A stretch of 64,000 nt of DNA from Planococcus donghaensis (lineage in GTDB: Bacteria; Bacillota; Bacilli; Bacillales_A; Planococcaceae). Positions within the stretch are counted from its first letter, which is position 1, and each line of letters starts with the position of its first letter. Position numbers and translations under genes: made by a program. The notes under the pieces are model-generated. The model searched no databases and was not told the DNA's origin. It saw nothing but the letters and a program-made list of their open reading frames with translations. Positions 1 to 8,490 of the stretch are shown here, piece by piece. The DNA is taken from positions 3,100,001 to 3,164,000 of the forward strand of contig NZ_CP016543.2 of assembly GCF_001687665.2 (NCBI RefSeq). Reading direction: 5' to 3'.

Positions 1-958
1 GCTTTGCCATTGAAATATTTTCTTTTAAAAATTCATCGTACACTTGATGCCATGATCGATCTAAAGATTTTTTATCTAACCGAACAGAACAAGTATCACA
101 TTGGAATTCATTATACATTTTTTTCTCAGTAGTATTGACTGCAACGTCCCAATAAATAATTTCACTAGAACATGAAGGACAAGTGAATACATCACTCCAA
201 ACTGTATAATTAATATTCTCTTTGGAATTGGATTGATCAGAGTTTTTATACAACCACTTACATTCTTGCTCAACAATATCAATAATTTTATTAGCTTCTT
301 GCTCAAATTCAATTATATTAAAGTCATTATTGTAGTTTTGACTGATTAGACTTGCTGCTGGTGACAAATCTGATAAAATTATATTTCTTTCACCAAGTTT
401 ACTAATTAATTCGTCACTTGCTTTGACATCTAATTCATCGATACTATAACCAAGTTTCTCAATTTCTGATGGATCCGCACATCTTTTAGCGGCTACACCC
501 GTCATACCTGTACCTGAAAAACCGTCAAACACTAAATCTCCGGGTTCGGTATAGTGAAGTATGTATCGCATAATTGCTTTGTAAGGTACTTTTGTATGAT
601 AACTATGCGCATTATATACAGCATCATTTTTCCCCTCAACTATATCACCAATATAAGGAGTTTTATTATATGGACTTTGTTGCTCAACCTTCATTTCTTT
701 AGCTATAACTTCACCTAGCCATGGATTTGGACAAGCAGTGTAGTACGGTGGATCGGATAAAGCAATAATATCTTCATCTTCCCCAATTGGATATCCCTCA
801 ATTACTTTTAACTCAGGTAGTTTTTTTCGCAGTTCTTCCCTAAAATAATTTCTACGTACTTCTTCGCTTTCAAATGTCATGCCTAAGCAGACAACGGGTG
901 CGTTGTCTGCAGCAGATTTTTCATCTAAGAAAGAAAGCTGATTGTCTTTTTGGGACAT
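1..958 (-). CDS. pglX: BREX-type adenine-specific DNA methyltransferase (PglX-like), 3' end cut off by window edge
   Basis: This is an N6-adenine DNA methyltransferase expected to mark the host chromosome for a BREX system. About 319 codons are visible and the frame stays open to base 1, so the C-terminus is missing. Read on the minus strand it shows the catalytic DPPY motif early (LSDPPYYTACPNPW, about residue 66) and then the SAM-binding loop (FDGFSGTG, about residue 145). This gives the beta-class order, catalytic motif before SAM motif. A zinc ribbon follows (CPSC and CDTC, about residues 265-290), as in the Zn-ribbon methyltransferases of type 3 BREX loci. The ATG at 958 has a GAGGAG site lying over the end of brxC, so the two genes are translated in tandem. 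Membership of type 3 BREX rests on the brxF-brxC neighbours; pglZ and the helicase would lie beyond the left edge. Confidence 0.85.
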   Translation of the reverse strand, partial: MSQKDNQLSFLDEKSAADNAPVVCLGMTFESEEVRRNYFREELRKKLPELKVIEGYPIGEDEDIIALSDPPYYTACPNPWLGEVIAKEMKVEQQSPYNKTPYIGDIVEGKNDAVYNAHSYHTKVPYKAIMRYILHYTEPGDLVFDGFSGTGMTGVAAKRCADPSEIEKLGYSIDELDVKASDELISKLGERNIILSDLSPAASLISQNYNNDFNIIEFEQEANKIIDIVEQECKWLYKNSDQSNSKENINYTVWSDVFTCPSCSSEIIYWDVAVNTTEKKMYNEFQCDTCSVRLDKKSLDRSWHQVYDEFLKENISMAK

Positions 959-968
959 GTGCGTCTCC

Positions 969-3900
969 TCATTTCTTTAACATAATACGTACTTGATTTG
1001 TTGGCGTGTTACCAACAGTTTTTGCAATAAGTTCTTCGAATCGTTTGCGCAACTCATCGACTGCTAACGGGTGTCCATTTGCCATCATTTCTTCGATATC
1101 TGAAATGGATAATTCGACTTTATGGATTCCTTTTAATAAGTCATTGATTGCCTGGATTAAGCGAATATCTAACGGTAAAGAGAATTCTCGGTTTGCAATG
1201 AGTGTTTCCACGAGTTGTTGTTGTTCAGGTTTTAGTAGTGAAATATTTTCTTTTACAGATGGATCATTAAAGTTCGTAAGTAATGTTTCTGTCCAGTTTG
1301 TCAGCATTTCAGGAAGCTCGTCTTGCATTTTCTTCAAAGTAGCTTTTTCGTTTGTTGCAATTTCTGTAGGACGGAATTTACACTCGGAGCACACAGGGCT
1401 ATGTTCTAACTTCTCTTTCGTCACGTGATAGCAAGTCTTTAATTGAGTTAATGTACGTTCCCAACTAAATAGCTCCTCTTTAGGTAATATTGAAATATGC
1501 GCAGATAATTCTTTTAATGCCATTGTCTGTGAATCGTTTAATAATGCATTTTTCACCATATTTTCTGAAGCATTTAAACGGGATTGATCATGTGCTTCAA
1601 TATACAACTGGACATATTCTTTTTTCAATATGTCGAGAGTATTGAGTTCTTTAGTTGTATCTTGATGTTCTTTTAACGCGTCCTGTAATTCATCCAACGC
1701 ATCATCTACACGCGAAGACCATTCAGACTGGCTGCCAACGTTTGGTTGCGCAATTTGCAAGTAACTTACACGCTGTTGAATTTCTTTAATTTGATGTTCT
1801 AACTTTGCAAATGAAGCGAGTTTATTAATGGCTTTTTTTTGCTTTTCAATTATTTCAAGATCATATTTTAAATTACGCATTTTGGCAGGTGTATCATACC
1901 GTTTCAGACCTTCACAGAAGTCTTTGTATTCCTCGAGTAGAGTCACATTCTCTTGAATTTCGGCAGGTTTTAATAATGGTCCATCCCATGTAGGAAATCC
2001 TTTTTTCACGATTTGAATGGTGTTTAACGCGTCAAGAATCGCATTATTTGCTTTGCCTGCAATCGTCGTAATGGTGCGCTTTAACATTTCATCTTCATAG
2101 TTAGGGATGCGCTCGTCAAAGAGATCAGCTACAGCATTTAACTCCGCAATAGGAAGTCCAGTCGGCTTTTTGATATGGCTGAATTGAGCGAGCTTCGGCA
2201 AAGGAAGTTGAATGTACTCTTGTAAATTAGAGGCATTATATGTCTTCCCTTCAACTGTCACTTCGACTGTCCCTGTATAAATCATTGCGCCAAATAGAAC
2301 GACCAAAAGCTCAGGTTCTAGATGAAACTGTTTTGTATATTGAAGGTCTTCAACCCCACGAATAAATACGGTTTCAATAAGTTCATTATGATTAACAACC
2401 TGGCCATGTCCTTTTTGTTCTAACAAGTCTACTACCCATGCAGCATATCCAGATTGTTTAATTGACACTTTACCGGCTGGATCAAGTAGAACTAAGCCAT
2501 CTAAGATAGCTTCCCCTTGCTTCGTTTCTTTTCCATTGAAATAGTAGAGTGCATCACGCACATACGTTTCTAAGTTGTTTTTGGATAAATAAGAACCTTG
2601 AATTTTTCTGAACGAAGGATAGTCTTCATATTTTTGCGCAAACCAATCCGTTAAAATCCCCTCTGAAATGATATTGATAATTTCTTGAATGGTAACGTTT
2701 GCGGGTAAAAACATTCCGAATTCGAGCACACTTCCCTTTTTCCCTTTATAAGTAATTTCAAATGAGTGTACAAAGTTATCATTTAGCCATTTATTGATTT
2801 CTTTAAAGTAACTTTCTATTTTCCTGGTGTATAAATTTCTTGTTGCAGATGCAGATTCTGCTTTCAAATCGTTGGCAGCTGCGTATAAGCGTAACAACTG
2901 TGTAAAATGTTCATCTTTTTGATTGAGTTCGAAAAAGAGCTCATCAGGCTTTTGTTCATCTTTAAAAGGTGTTTTTAGGAAAGGACGTAGCATGTAGATA
3001 TAAAAATCGCGTTCAGGCTGCGCAGTTGAGCGTTCATTTGGTGCACCAAAAAACAAGTATCCTTGCCGAGTAATACGACGTGCATCCCAAGGAAGATTGT
3101 GTCGCCAGATTTTATATCCGGATACATACGTATTGTCATCGAGCGTAATCGCTTGCTTTAAAATATCGTAGTAGAAGCGATCTAATTTATCATCCTCAAT
3201 TTTTTCGGCTTTTTGCTGAATTAAGCTATCAATATCAATATCCTTTTTCAGATCCAAATAATATTGCCCATTCGACTCGTTTGCAGATAGATACTGGTAA
3301 CTAACTGTTTTTTGGATCTCTCTAACTGCTGCATCGACATTGGTTTTTAAGAAGTCTGACGCATCATCTAAATCCTTTAGAAGATCCATTCCTCCTGGAG
3401 GTGTTAATAGCAATTCATCTCTCAATTCTTCAGCGGTTAAACCAACCTTGTCATAAATATCGGATGTAGATAAACGATATAATGACAGTGCATTAATGAT
3501 TCTTAAAGACATCGGTTTATAAGTACGCTTCTCCAGAGCATTCTGTACACGGTCTTTCAATATTTTTGCTTTATCCATAACTTCTTTAACATCTGGATTT
3601 GATTTGTAGGAAGGATCTTCCTCGATGAATTTCCAGTAGCTATCATATGAAATGAGCCCTGGCTCTTCTTCAGGTAGTTCCTTTTCAAGAATGCCATTCA
3701 TCTCTATGCTTATTGTCTTTAACGCTACACGTTTTTCTATACCGTTTACTTTTTCAAATGCACTCAAGTACGCAGGGTGAATTGGGAAAAGGTTTACGTA
3801 TGCTTCCATATCTTCATTTAATCGTCCGTATAGCGTCGTGAATTTAGAGAGGTGCTCCCGAATTAACGCTTTTTGCTCTTCGTTCTTTTTTAATAGTCTC

Positions 3901-4670
3901 TCTGATACGACATGTGCGATATCTTCCCGAACGATACGAACTTGCTCAAAGCGTTCTTTTACACGACGTAATGGTTCGGCTACAAAATTGAAACTAGGAT
4001 TATCGAAGAGCATTTCCTGAATACCAGCTATGAAGCGAAGACGCGTCTTACTGCAAATCTCTCCTAATTCACGTAAGAACCCTAAATCCAGTGTGATTTC
4101 TTGTTCTTTTCTGCCGCGTAAATAATCAAGTAACTCATCTACTACGATAAGTAGCCCGTGCTTGGGATACTTTTCATTGAACAGCCCCATCATTTCTTCG
4201 AGTGCATCTTTATTATTTGTAATTTGATCGAATGAAGGGAATGTAAAATTGACATCCATTTCAGCAAGTCCATCTTCAATGTTGGATACTAAAATATCAC
4301 GTAAAGATGTACCTACGCTTCCGATTTCCAAGCGAATTACTTTGAATTTCCCTTCGATATCTTTAGATTTCTCTGCAACAGAAGGATTTGAAATATGAGC
4401 ACTGGCCCCTTCGCGTTCTGCAATCGTAGAAATGACGCTCATTAAGTGGGATTTACCTGTACCGTAGTTACCGACAATGAGTAATCCCTTATTATCAATA
4501 GATCGATCAAATTGAAGTTGATTGATGATCATATCATTTAATTGTTCGGCCATACGTTCAGAGATTACATATGTATCTAGTAATTGAAACGCGCGATCTT
4601 TGTCATTAGCATCTTTTAATTGGATAACTGATTCGATTGGTTCGAATTGTAATAGATCCTTATATTGCAT
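969..4670 (-). CDS. brxC: BREX system large P-loop ATPase BrxC/PglY-like (DUF6079-type)
   Basis: A 1233-residue P-loop protein of the BrxC/PglY kind, the large ATPase of BREX phage-defence complexes. Walker A is GNYGTGKS near residues 67-74 and Walker B is LLIVVDELLDYL near 174-184. The remaining ~1000 residues are long helical segments with one CSEC pair near the C-terminus. The length matches the family (about 1200 residues). An upstream GTG is in frame, but AAGGAG sits correctly only for the ATG at 4670, which is used here. It lies 14 nt after brxF and 10 nt before the methyltransferase, all on the minus strand, so this is one operon. The exact BREX subtype is inferred from gene order. Confidence 0.85.
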   Translation of the reverse strand: MQYKDLLQFEPIESVIQLKDANDKDRAFQLLDTYVISERMAEQLNDMIINQLQFDRSIDNKGLLIVGNYGTGKSHLMSVISTIAEREGASAHISNPSVAEKSKDIEGKFKVIRLEIGSVGTSLRDILVSNIEDGLAEMDVNFTFPSFDQITNNKDALEEMMGLFNEKYPKHGLLIVVDELLDYLRGRKEQEITLDLGFLRELGEICSKTRLRFIAGIQEMLFDNPSFNFVAEPLRRVKERFEQVRIVREDIAHVVSERLLKKNEEQKALIREHLSKFTTLYGRLNEDMEAYVNLFPIHPAYLSAFEKVNGIEKRVALKTISIEMNGILEKELPEEEPGLISYDSYWKFIEEDPSYKSNPDVKEVMDKAKILKDRVQNALEKRTYKPMSLRIINALSLYRLSTSDIYDKVGLTAEELRDELLLTPPGGMDLLKDLDDASDFLKTNVDAAVREIQKTVSYQYLSANESNGQYYLDLKKDIDIDSLIQQKAEKIEDDKLDRFYYDILKQAITLDDNTYVSGYKIWRHNLPWDARRITRQGYLFFGAPNERSTAQPERDFYIYMLRPFLKTPFKDEQKPDELFFELNQKDEHFTQLLRLYAAANDLKAESASATRNLYTRKIESYFKEINKWLNDNFVHSFEITYKGKKGSVLEFGMFLPANVTIQEIINIISEGILTDWFAQKYEDYPSFRKIQGSYLSKNNLETYVRDALYYFNGKETKQGEAILDGLVLLDPAGKVSIKQSGYAAWVVDLLEQKGHGQVVNHNELIETVFIRGVEDLQYTKQFHLEPELLVVLFGAMIYTGTVEVTVEGKTYNASNLQEYIQLPLPKLAQFSHIKKPTGLPIAELNAVADLFDERIPNYEDEMLKRTITTIAGKANNAILDALNTIQIVKKGFPTWDGPLLKPAEIQENVTLLEEYKDFCEGLKRYDTPAKMRNLKYDLEIIEKQKKAINKLASFAKLEHQIKEIQQRVSYLQIAQPNVGSQSEWSSRVDDALDELQDALKEHQDTTKELNTLDILKKEYVQLYIEAHDQSRLNASENMVKNALLNDSQTMALKELSAHISILPKEELFSWERTLTQLKTCYHVTKEKLEHSPVCSECKFRPTEIATNEKATLKKMQDELPEMLTNWTETLLTNFNDPSVKENISLLKPEQQQLVETLIANREFSLPLDIRLIQAINDLLKGIHKVELSISDIEEMMANGHPLAVDELRKRFEELIAKTVGNTPTNQVRIMLKK

Positions 4671-4684
4671 AATAGTCACTCCTT

Positions 4685-5137
4685 TTATTTGATAACAATT
4701 GCATCTTTTGTAGAATACTTAGTGTACTCTGGGTGGCCGGGTTCAGCATAAATAAAATAGTCGCCTTCAATTCTGCCTCGCCAAGTAATAATTAACGTTT
4801 TATTTCTACTTAGATTGGTAAATAAATCAAATGGATTAACTCCTAAAGATGGTTCAAATAACATTTCATAATAATCAATACAGACAATTTCAGAATCTAC
4901 CTTATTAATTAATTCATTTAAAATCTCTGCTACTTTATAAGGTCTTCTTTTCTGAGCTACGGTTTTGATTCTTTCGGATAACAACAAATTTATATTCATT
5001 AAGGGATAATGATTAGCCTGACTAAAATACTCTACGCTATTACCTCGCTCATATTCATATACATAAACTTGTTTATAATAAAGTTGAGAAATATTCTGCA
5101 GCTTAACGCTAAGATTGTTTAATACAGAAATATTCAA
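4685..5137 (-). CDS. brxF: BrxF-like BREX type 3 protein lacking a P-loop
   Basis: A 150-residue protein whose C-terminal half resembles BrxF of type 3 BREX. It has a predicted Walker B-like strand (IVCIDYYEMLFEPSLG, about residues 83-98), then LFTNLSRNKTLIITWRG, and ends with the AEPGHPEY block. BrxF is described as a small P-loop protein, but here the N-terminal position expected to hold GxxGxGKT reads QVYVYEYERGNSVEYF, with no Walker A. It may therefore be a structural rather than an ATP-hydrolysing subunit. The start is a TTG with a GGGGG site 10 nt upstream. It is the first BREX gene after the ribbon-helix-helix gene. The assignment rests on motif memory plus position next to brxC. Confidence 0.7.
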   Translation of the reverse strand: MNISVLNNLSVKLQNISQLYYKQVYVYEYERGNSVEYFSQANHYPLMNINLLLSERIKTVAQKRRPYKVAEILNELINKVDSEIVCIDYYEMLFEPSLGVNPFDLFTNLSRNKTLIITWRGRIEGDYFIYAEPGHPEYTKYSTKDAIVIK

Positions 5138-5178
5138 TTTAGTAAAACCCCCAAGTGAATGTTTTTGATAATAAACGA

Positions 5179-5394
5179 TTAAGCTTTTAGATGATTTCTT
5201 AAAGCTTCTTCCACTATTTCCAACATTGTCTTATCCTGTTCAACTGCAGCCGTTTTCAAACGTTTATGCAAATCTGCAGGCAACATAAAAGTTGCTTTTT
5301 TCGTTATTTTTTTTTGAGAGACTTCGTAAATTTTTTGATTAGAAAAATCATAGTCCCCGTCTAAATTGTTACTATCGTTATTTTTAGTTGGCAT
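5179..5394 (-). CDS. Ribbon-helix-helix DNA-binding protein heading the BREX operon
   Basis: A 71-residue protein with a disordered polar N-terminus (about 35 residues rich in N, D, K) and a C-terminal ribbon-helix-helix fold: strand KKATFMLPADLHKRL, then helix AAVEQDKTMLEIVEEALRNHL. Such Arc/CopG/ParG-type proteins bind DNA as dimers and commonly autoregulate their own operons. It lies 41 nt upstream of brxF on the same strand with a GGGGATG site before its ATG, so it is probably co-transcribed. I infer a BREX operon regulator. An orphan antitoxin or partition protein is the alternative; no toxin or ParA partner adjoins it. Confidence 0.7.
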   Translation of the reverse strand: MPTKNNDSNNLDGDYDFSNQKIYEVSQKKITKKATFMLPADLHKRLKTAAVEQDKTMLEIVEEALRNHLKA

Positions 5395-5582
5395 ATTTAA
5401 ACATCCCCTAAACGAATTAAATTATTAGATATTCATATCTGTCAAAAGAAACCTTTTTTGAATCTAAAGTACTTATAAAATTGTACCAAGAAACCTGATG
5501 GACATAAAGCTGTATTTACAGAAACACAGTTTCATACTTAATGAGGGAGAAACAAAATAATTTAATAAGTGGGCGTGAGGAC

Positions 5583-5614
5583 AAAAAAGAATGTCATTTA
5601 AATTGACATCCTTT
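5583..5614 (-). terminator. Intrinsic terminator after the 5630-5974 membrane protein gene
   Basis: Read on the minus strand, arms GGATGTCA and TGACATTC pair around an AT loop and are followed by six T. It lies 16 nt past the stop of the membrane protein gene and separates it from the RHH-brxF operon. Confidence 0.75.
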
Positions 5615-5629
5615 TGATTCATTCACTTA

Positions 5630-5974
5630 TCAAATTCTTGTTTGGCGATTTGAATGTGTTCTTTGAGCTTTTTTTATTTCTTTCTTTTTCTTCTTGTAAT
5701 TGTATTTAAAAGTATAATGAAGAACCAACATTAAGAAAATATATCCCAAAACTAGAGGAATCATTTGTTTCCAAAAACCAATTATTAATACTGATTCGGC
5801 ACCGTAAAAAGCTTGACGATCATATAAATATGCTAAATCGCTCACCAATGCTGCACCTAAAAGTAAGGAAACGAGCGTTAATAATATTTGTAGAACCACC
5901 CCAATCATATAAAGATTTCTTAAATGTCCTACACTTAAAAATCCATTTGCCATTAACCAATCTACTCCTATCAT
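5630..5974 (-). CDS. Small integral membrane protein of unknown function
   Basis: A 114-residue protein with two clear hydrophobic segments (about residues 21-47, MIGVVLQILLTLVSLLLGAA, and about 66-86, QMIPLVLGYIFLMLVLHYTF). A very basic cytoplasmic tail follows (KKKKKEIKKAQ). No family was recognised. The ATG at 5974 has only a weak purine-rich site; an internal ATG after GGAG is possible but would remove just a few residues. It sits alone between the BREX operon and a long non-coding stretch. Its monocistronic layout gives no functional hint. Confidence 0.55.
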   Translation of the reverse strand: MIGVDWLMANGFLSVGHLRNLYMIGVVLQILLTLVSLLLGAALVSDLAYLYDRQAFYGAESVLIIGFWKQMIPLVLGYIFLMLVLHYTFKYNYKKKKKEIKKAQRTHSNRQTRI

Positions 5975-6411
5975 CTTTTACTCTCTTCATCGGCATATTA
6001 AGCTTATTTATTAACTAGAGGAGATGCTCACTAATTACATAAGCCATATATGTTTAATATAGAACTCAATTCATTTGAGGAGGTCTAAGTTGAACATAGG
6101 AACACTCTTTCAACTTTAATTACAGTTGAAAAGATCCTTCACCTATTTATCTTGTTTCACCAAATTGCTAAGTGAAAGGTCTCCTCAAAAATGATAAAAT
6201 TTTTTCATTTAATTTCTTGCAAGATCAGAAGAAAGTTAGGATGTAAATTAGTTGTAACAATCCTCTACTTTCTATATTAAATGAGATTATCAAAGGTTGC
6301 GTTTTCAAAATTCTTATACGCCCCTGCTGGTTAAATAAATATTCTTTTTTCTAATAATGACATGCCACATACTTTATAAAATTATATATGAGAAGACAGA
6401 GTACTTAAAAC
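5975..6411. other. Non-coding stretch with a 9-codon open frame behind a good ribosome site
   Basis: AT-rich DNA without a substantial gene. Near 6079 GAGGAGG is followed by TTG and a frame of only nine codons (MNIGTLFQL), which could be a leader peptide or the dead start of a lost gene. Nothing else was recognised. Confidence 0.4.
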
Positions 6412-6450
6412 GAACCAAGGTAGATCTTTTAAAAGATCCTACCTTGGTTC
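6412..6450. terminator. Bidirectional terminator hairpin after the McrBC-like operon
   Basis: A near-perfect inverted repeat with arms of 19-20 bases (GAACCAAGGTAGATCTTTT against its complement, one base bulged). It lies 45 nt past the stop of the nuclease gene, with T-rich flanks on both sides. Confidence 0.8.
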
Positions 6451-6495
6451 GTTTCTTCTATATATACGCTCACCATTAAAAGAACCTTCTAACAT

Positions 6496-8490
6496 TTAAA
6501 GATTTATTCGATTTCCAAATAAATTTAAATTTAAAATGTTTCTATTGTAATCTCTCCAACAGATTGGACAGTGCACGTCCCAATTATTTTGAACTTGATT
6601 ATTGTAATTAAGCGATGCATATTTCATTAGTCTAATATCTTGTGTCCGGTGATAATCCCATCTTGAACCACATTTATTAGAGACCCAGACCTCGCCTTCT
6701 TCAGCACAAATGTACACCATTTTATGCTTATCTTTTACGCCTTTCACAACCTTACCGCAACTAGGACATATTTCTTCGAGTTCGAAAAAGTAATGAAGTA
6801 GCCTTGTCATATAAATTTCTAAATTACCTAATTCTCCTGGAAGCACAGAAAAATGACTAGTTTTATAAATCGAGTCAGAATCTATATTCCAATGAGTAGA
6901 TTGCTTATCAATATGCACTAAAGCCGCACTTCTCATAGTAGTATTGTCAATATTGATCTGACGATAATATCTTCTACAAGAACGTTCCAAATCATATTCA
7001 AATATTTCTACAGCGAAGTCAGAATAAGGTTTATATTTAGCATCGAGCGAATGAACTTGCCATATATCTGATTTAGAACGACGGTAACATATTAAATAGT
7101 CGGGTTTGAGTAAACCATTATCTTCTCCTCTAAGGTTCGGTTCATAGTAAATCCAAAATTCTCCTTGGTTTTGCAAAGAGGGAAGATGACAATTCCAGCC
7201 ATTTATCTTCTTCTCTCTAGTGTATTTCTCAACTAGGCTCTCCCATACTTGCGAGCAATCAAATTGAAGCCGTCTAAACTGATGAATTAACTGAAGAAGC
7301 ATCCACACTTCATATAGATGGGGTGAATTCATCATTGCTTCTATAAAATCCTGCTCATGTAATTGAATCTTAGGCGTTAACAAATCAATTTCTTCCAACA
7401 AATCAAATGTTGCCATATAAGATGGTTCACTAGAGAACAAATGAGTAAATTCTTTTTCTATTGGTGTAACTTGAAAAATCGGTTCTTCTAAAAAGGCTTC
7501 TACCTTTGTTAAGCATCCTATCCAGTCCTCTTGTCTTTGCTCGAGGATTCCAATGTCTCGTCGAATTAAGGAGCAACGGAGTTCCATTTCTTTTTTAAAA
7601 GAATTGTTATCTTTTGAAAGAGCTTCAATACGTTTAATTAAATCACTATTCAAGTTAACAAGCATTGATTCTTCCACTTCTTTATCTTGAAGTATTCTAC
7701 TTTTAATCATATCTAACATGCCGCGGATCATCCCGTGCTCCATTAGGTTGGTATCTTTTAGTGTTTCCCTAACTGAAATCTTTTCGCGATATGGATAAAT
7801 TGTTTTTTCAATAATCGCCTGACTATCCCATCTTTTAATTTGACTCTGAACTTTTTTTGTTCTTACATGCTCTAATTGTTCCATCGGATTTTCAATTATT
7901 TTATTCATCCATGGGTCTAATTCTATTAAAAGAGACTTCAAACGGCGAATTGGATACATTACAATTTGGGATTCTCTTAAGATAGTACCGGCTTCTTCTG
8001 TACGATTAAATGCAAGAACTTCAAATAAACTCTTTACTTCCTTTTGCATTAATTGGTATTGCTGAAAAGTAAAGTGCTTTGGAAGAACAACAACTTGTTG
8101 TTTTGCAATAGGTTTGTCGGACTCATCAAAAGCTGTTATTTCAAAGTTTCCACAAGCATTCATTCCAAAGCGAGATTCCGAACGAATAAAAAAACCGTTT
8201 TCAATCCATCGTTTAGACGGTTCATACCAAATTTCCGGTCTGTTTTTAGAACGAACTAATTCTATACTTTTATTTCCCATAGCTACTGAAATCCGTTTAG
8301 CTTCTAGTGATTCTACGCCAATTTGGAGCAGCTGATTATTCTCCCTACTATATTCTTTCATTACATATTGATGTTTTTCTTTTGGTAACTCATCAATTAC
8401 TTTCGTTTCTAATTCTAAATAAATAGGGGATGTTCTATTTACCGGCTCTTGTTCTCTTACATATATTTCATACAGTTTCATATTCATCAC
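6496..8490 (-). CDS. McrC-like nuclease subunit: DUF2357 with PD-(D/E)XK domain and C-terminal zinc ribbon
   Basis: A 664-residue partner of the McrB-type ATPase just upstream. The N-terminal and middle parts resemble DUF2357 proteins. The nuclease core is visible as KPDYLICYRR then HSLDAKYKPY (about residues 460-495), giving PD...DxK of the PD-(D/E)XK fold, the architecture found in McrC subunits. A C-terminal zinc ribbon follows (CPSC near 575, CPIC near 640), unusual for classical McrC and perhaps used to contact DNA. The stop of the ATPase gene overlaps this start (ATGA), so the subunits are translationally coupled. Predicted role: cleavage of modified foreign DNA as a type IV-like restriction complex. 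The substrate modification cannot be read from sequence. Confidence 0.8.
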   Translation of the reverse strand: MMNMKLYEIYVREQEPVNRTSPIYLELETKVIDELPKEKHQYVMKEYSRENNQLLQIGVESLEAKRISVAMGNKSIELVRSKNRPEIWYEPSKRWIENGFFIRSESRFGMNACGNFEITAFDESDKPIAKQQVVVLPKHFTFQQYQLMQKEVKSLFEVLAFNRTEEAGTILRESQIVMYPIRRLKSLLIELDPWMNKIIENPMEQLEHVRTKKVQSQIKRWDSQAIIEKTIYPYREKISVRETLKDTNLMEHGMIRGMLDMIKSRILQDKEVEESMLVNLNSDLIKRIEALSKDNNSFKKEMELRCSLIRRDIGILEQRQEDWIGCLTKVEAFLEEPIFQVTPIEKEFTHLFSSEPSYMATFDLLEEIDLLTPKIQLHEQDFIEAMMNSPHLYEVWMLLQLIHQFRRLQFDCSQVWESLVEKYTREKKINGWNCHLPSLQNQGEFWIYYEPNLRGEDNGLLKPDYLICYRRSKSDIWQVHSLDAKYKPYSDFAVEIFEYDLERSCRRYYRQINIDNTTMRSAALVHIDKQSTHWNIDSDSIYKTSHFSVLPGELGNLEIYMTRLLHYFFELEEICPSCGKVVKGVKDKHKMVYICAEEGEVWVSNKCGSRWDYHRTQDIRLMKYASLNYNNQVQNNWDVHCPICWRDYNRNILNLNLFGNRINL

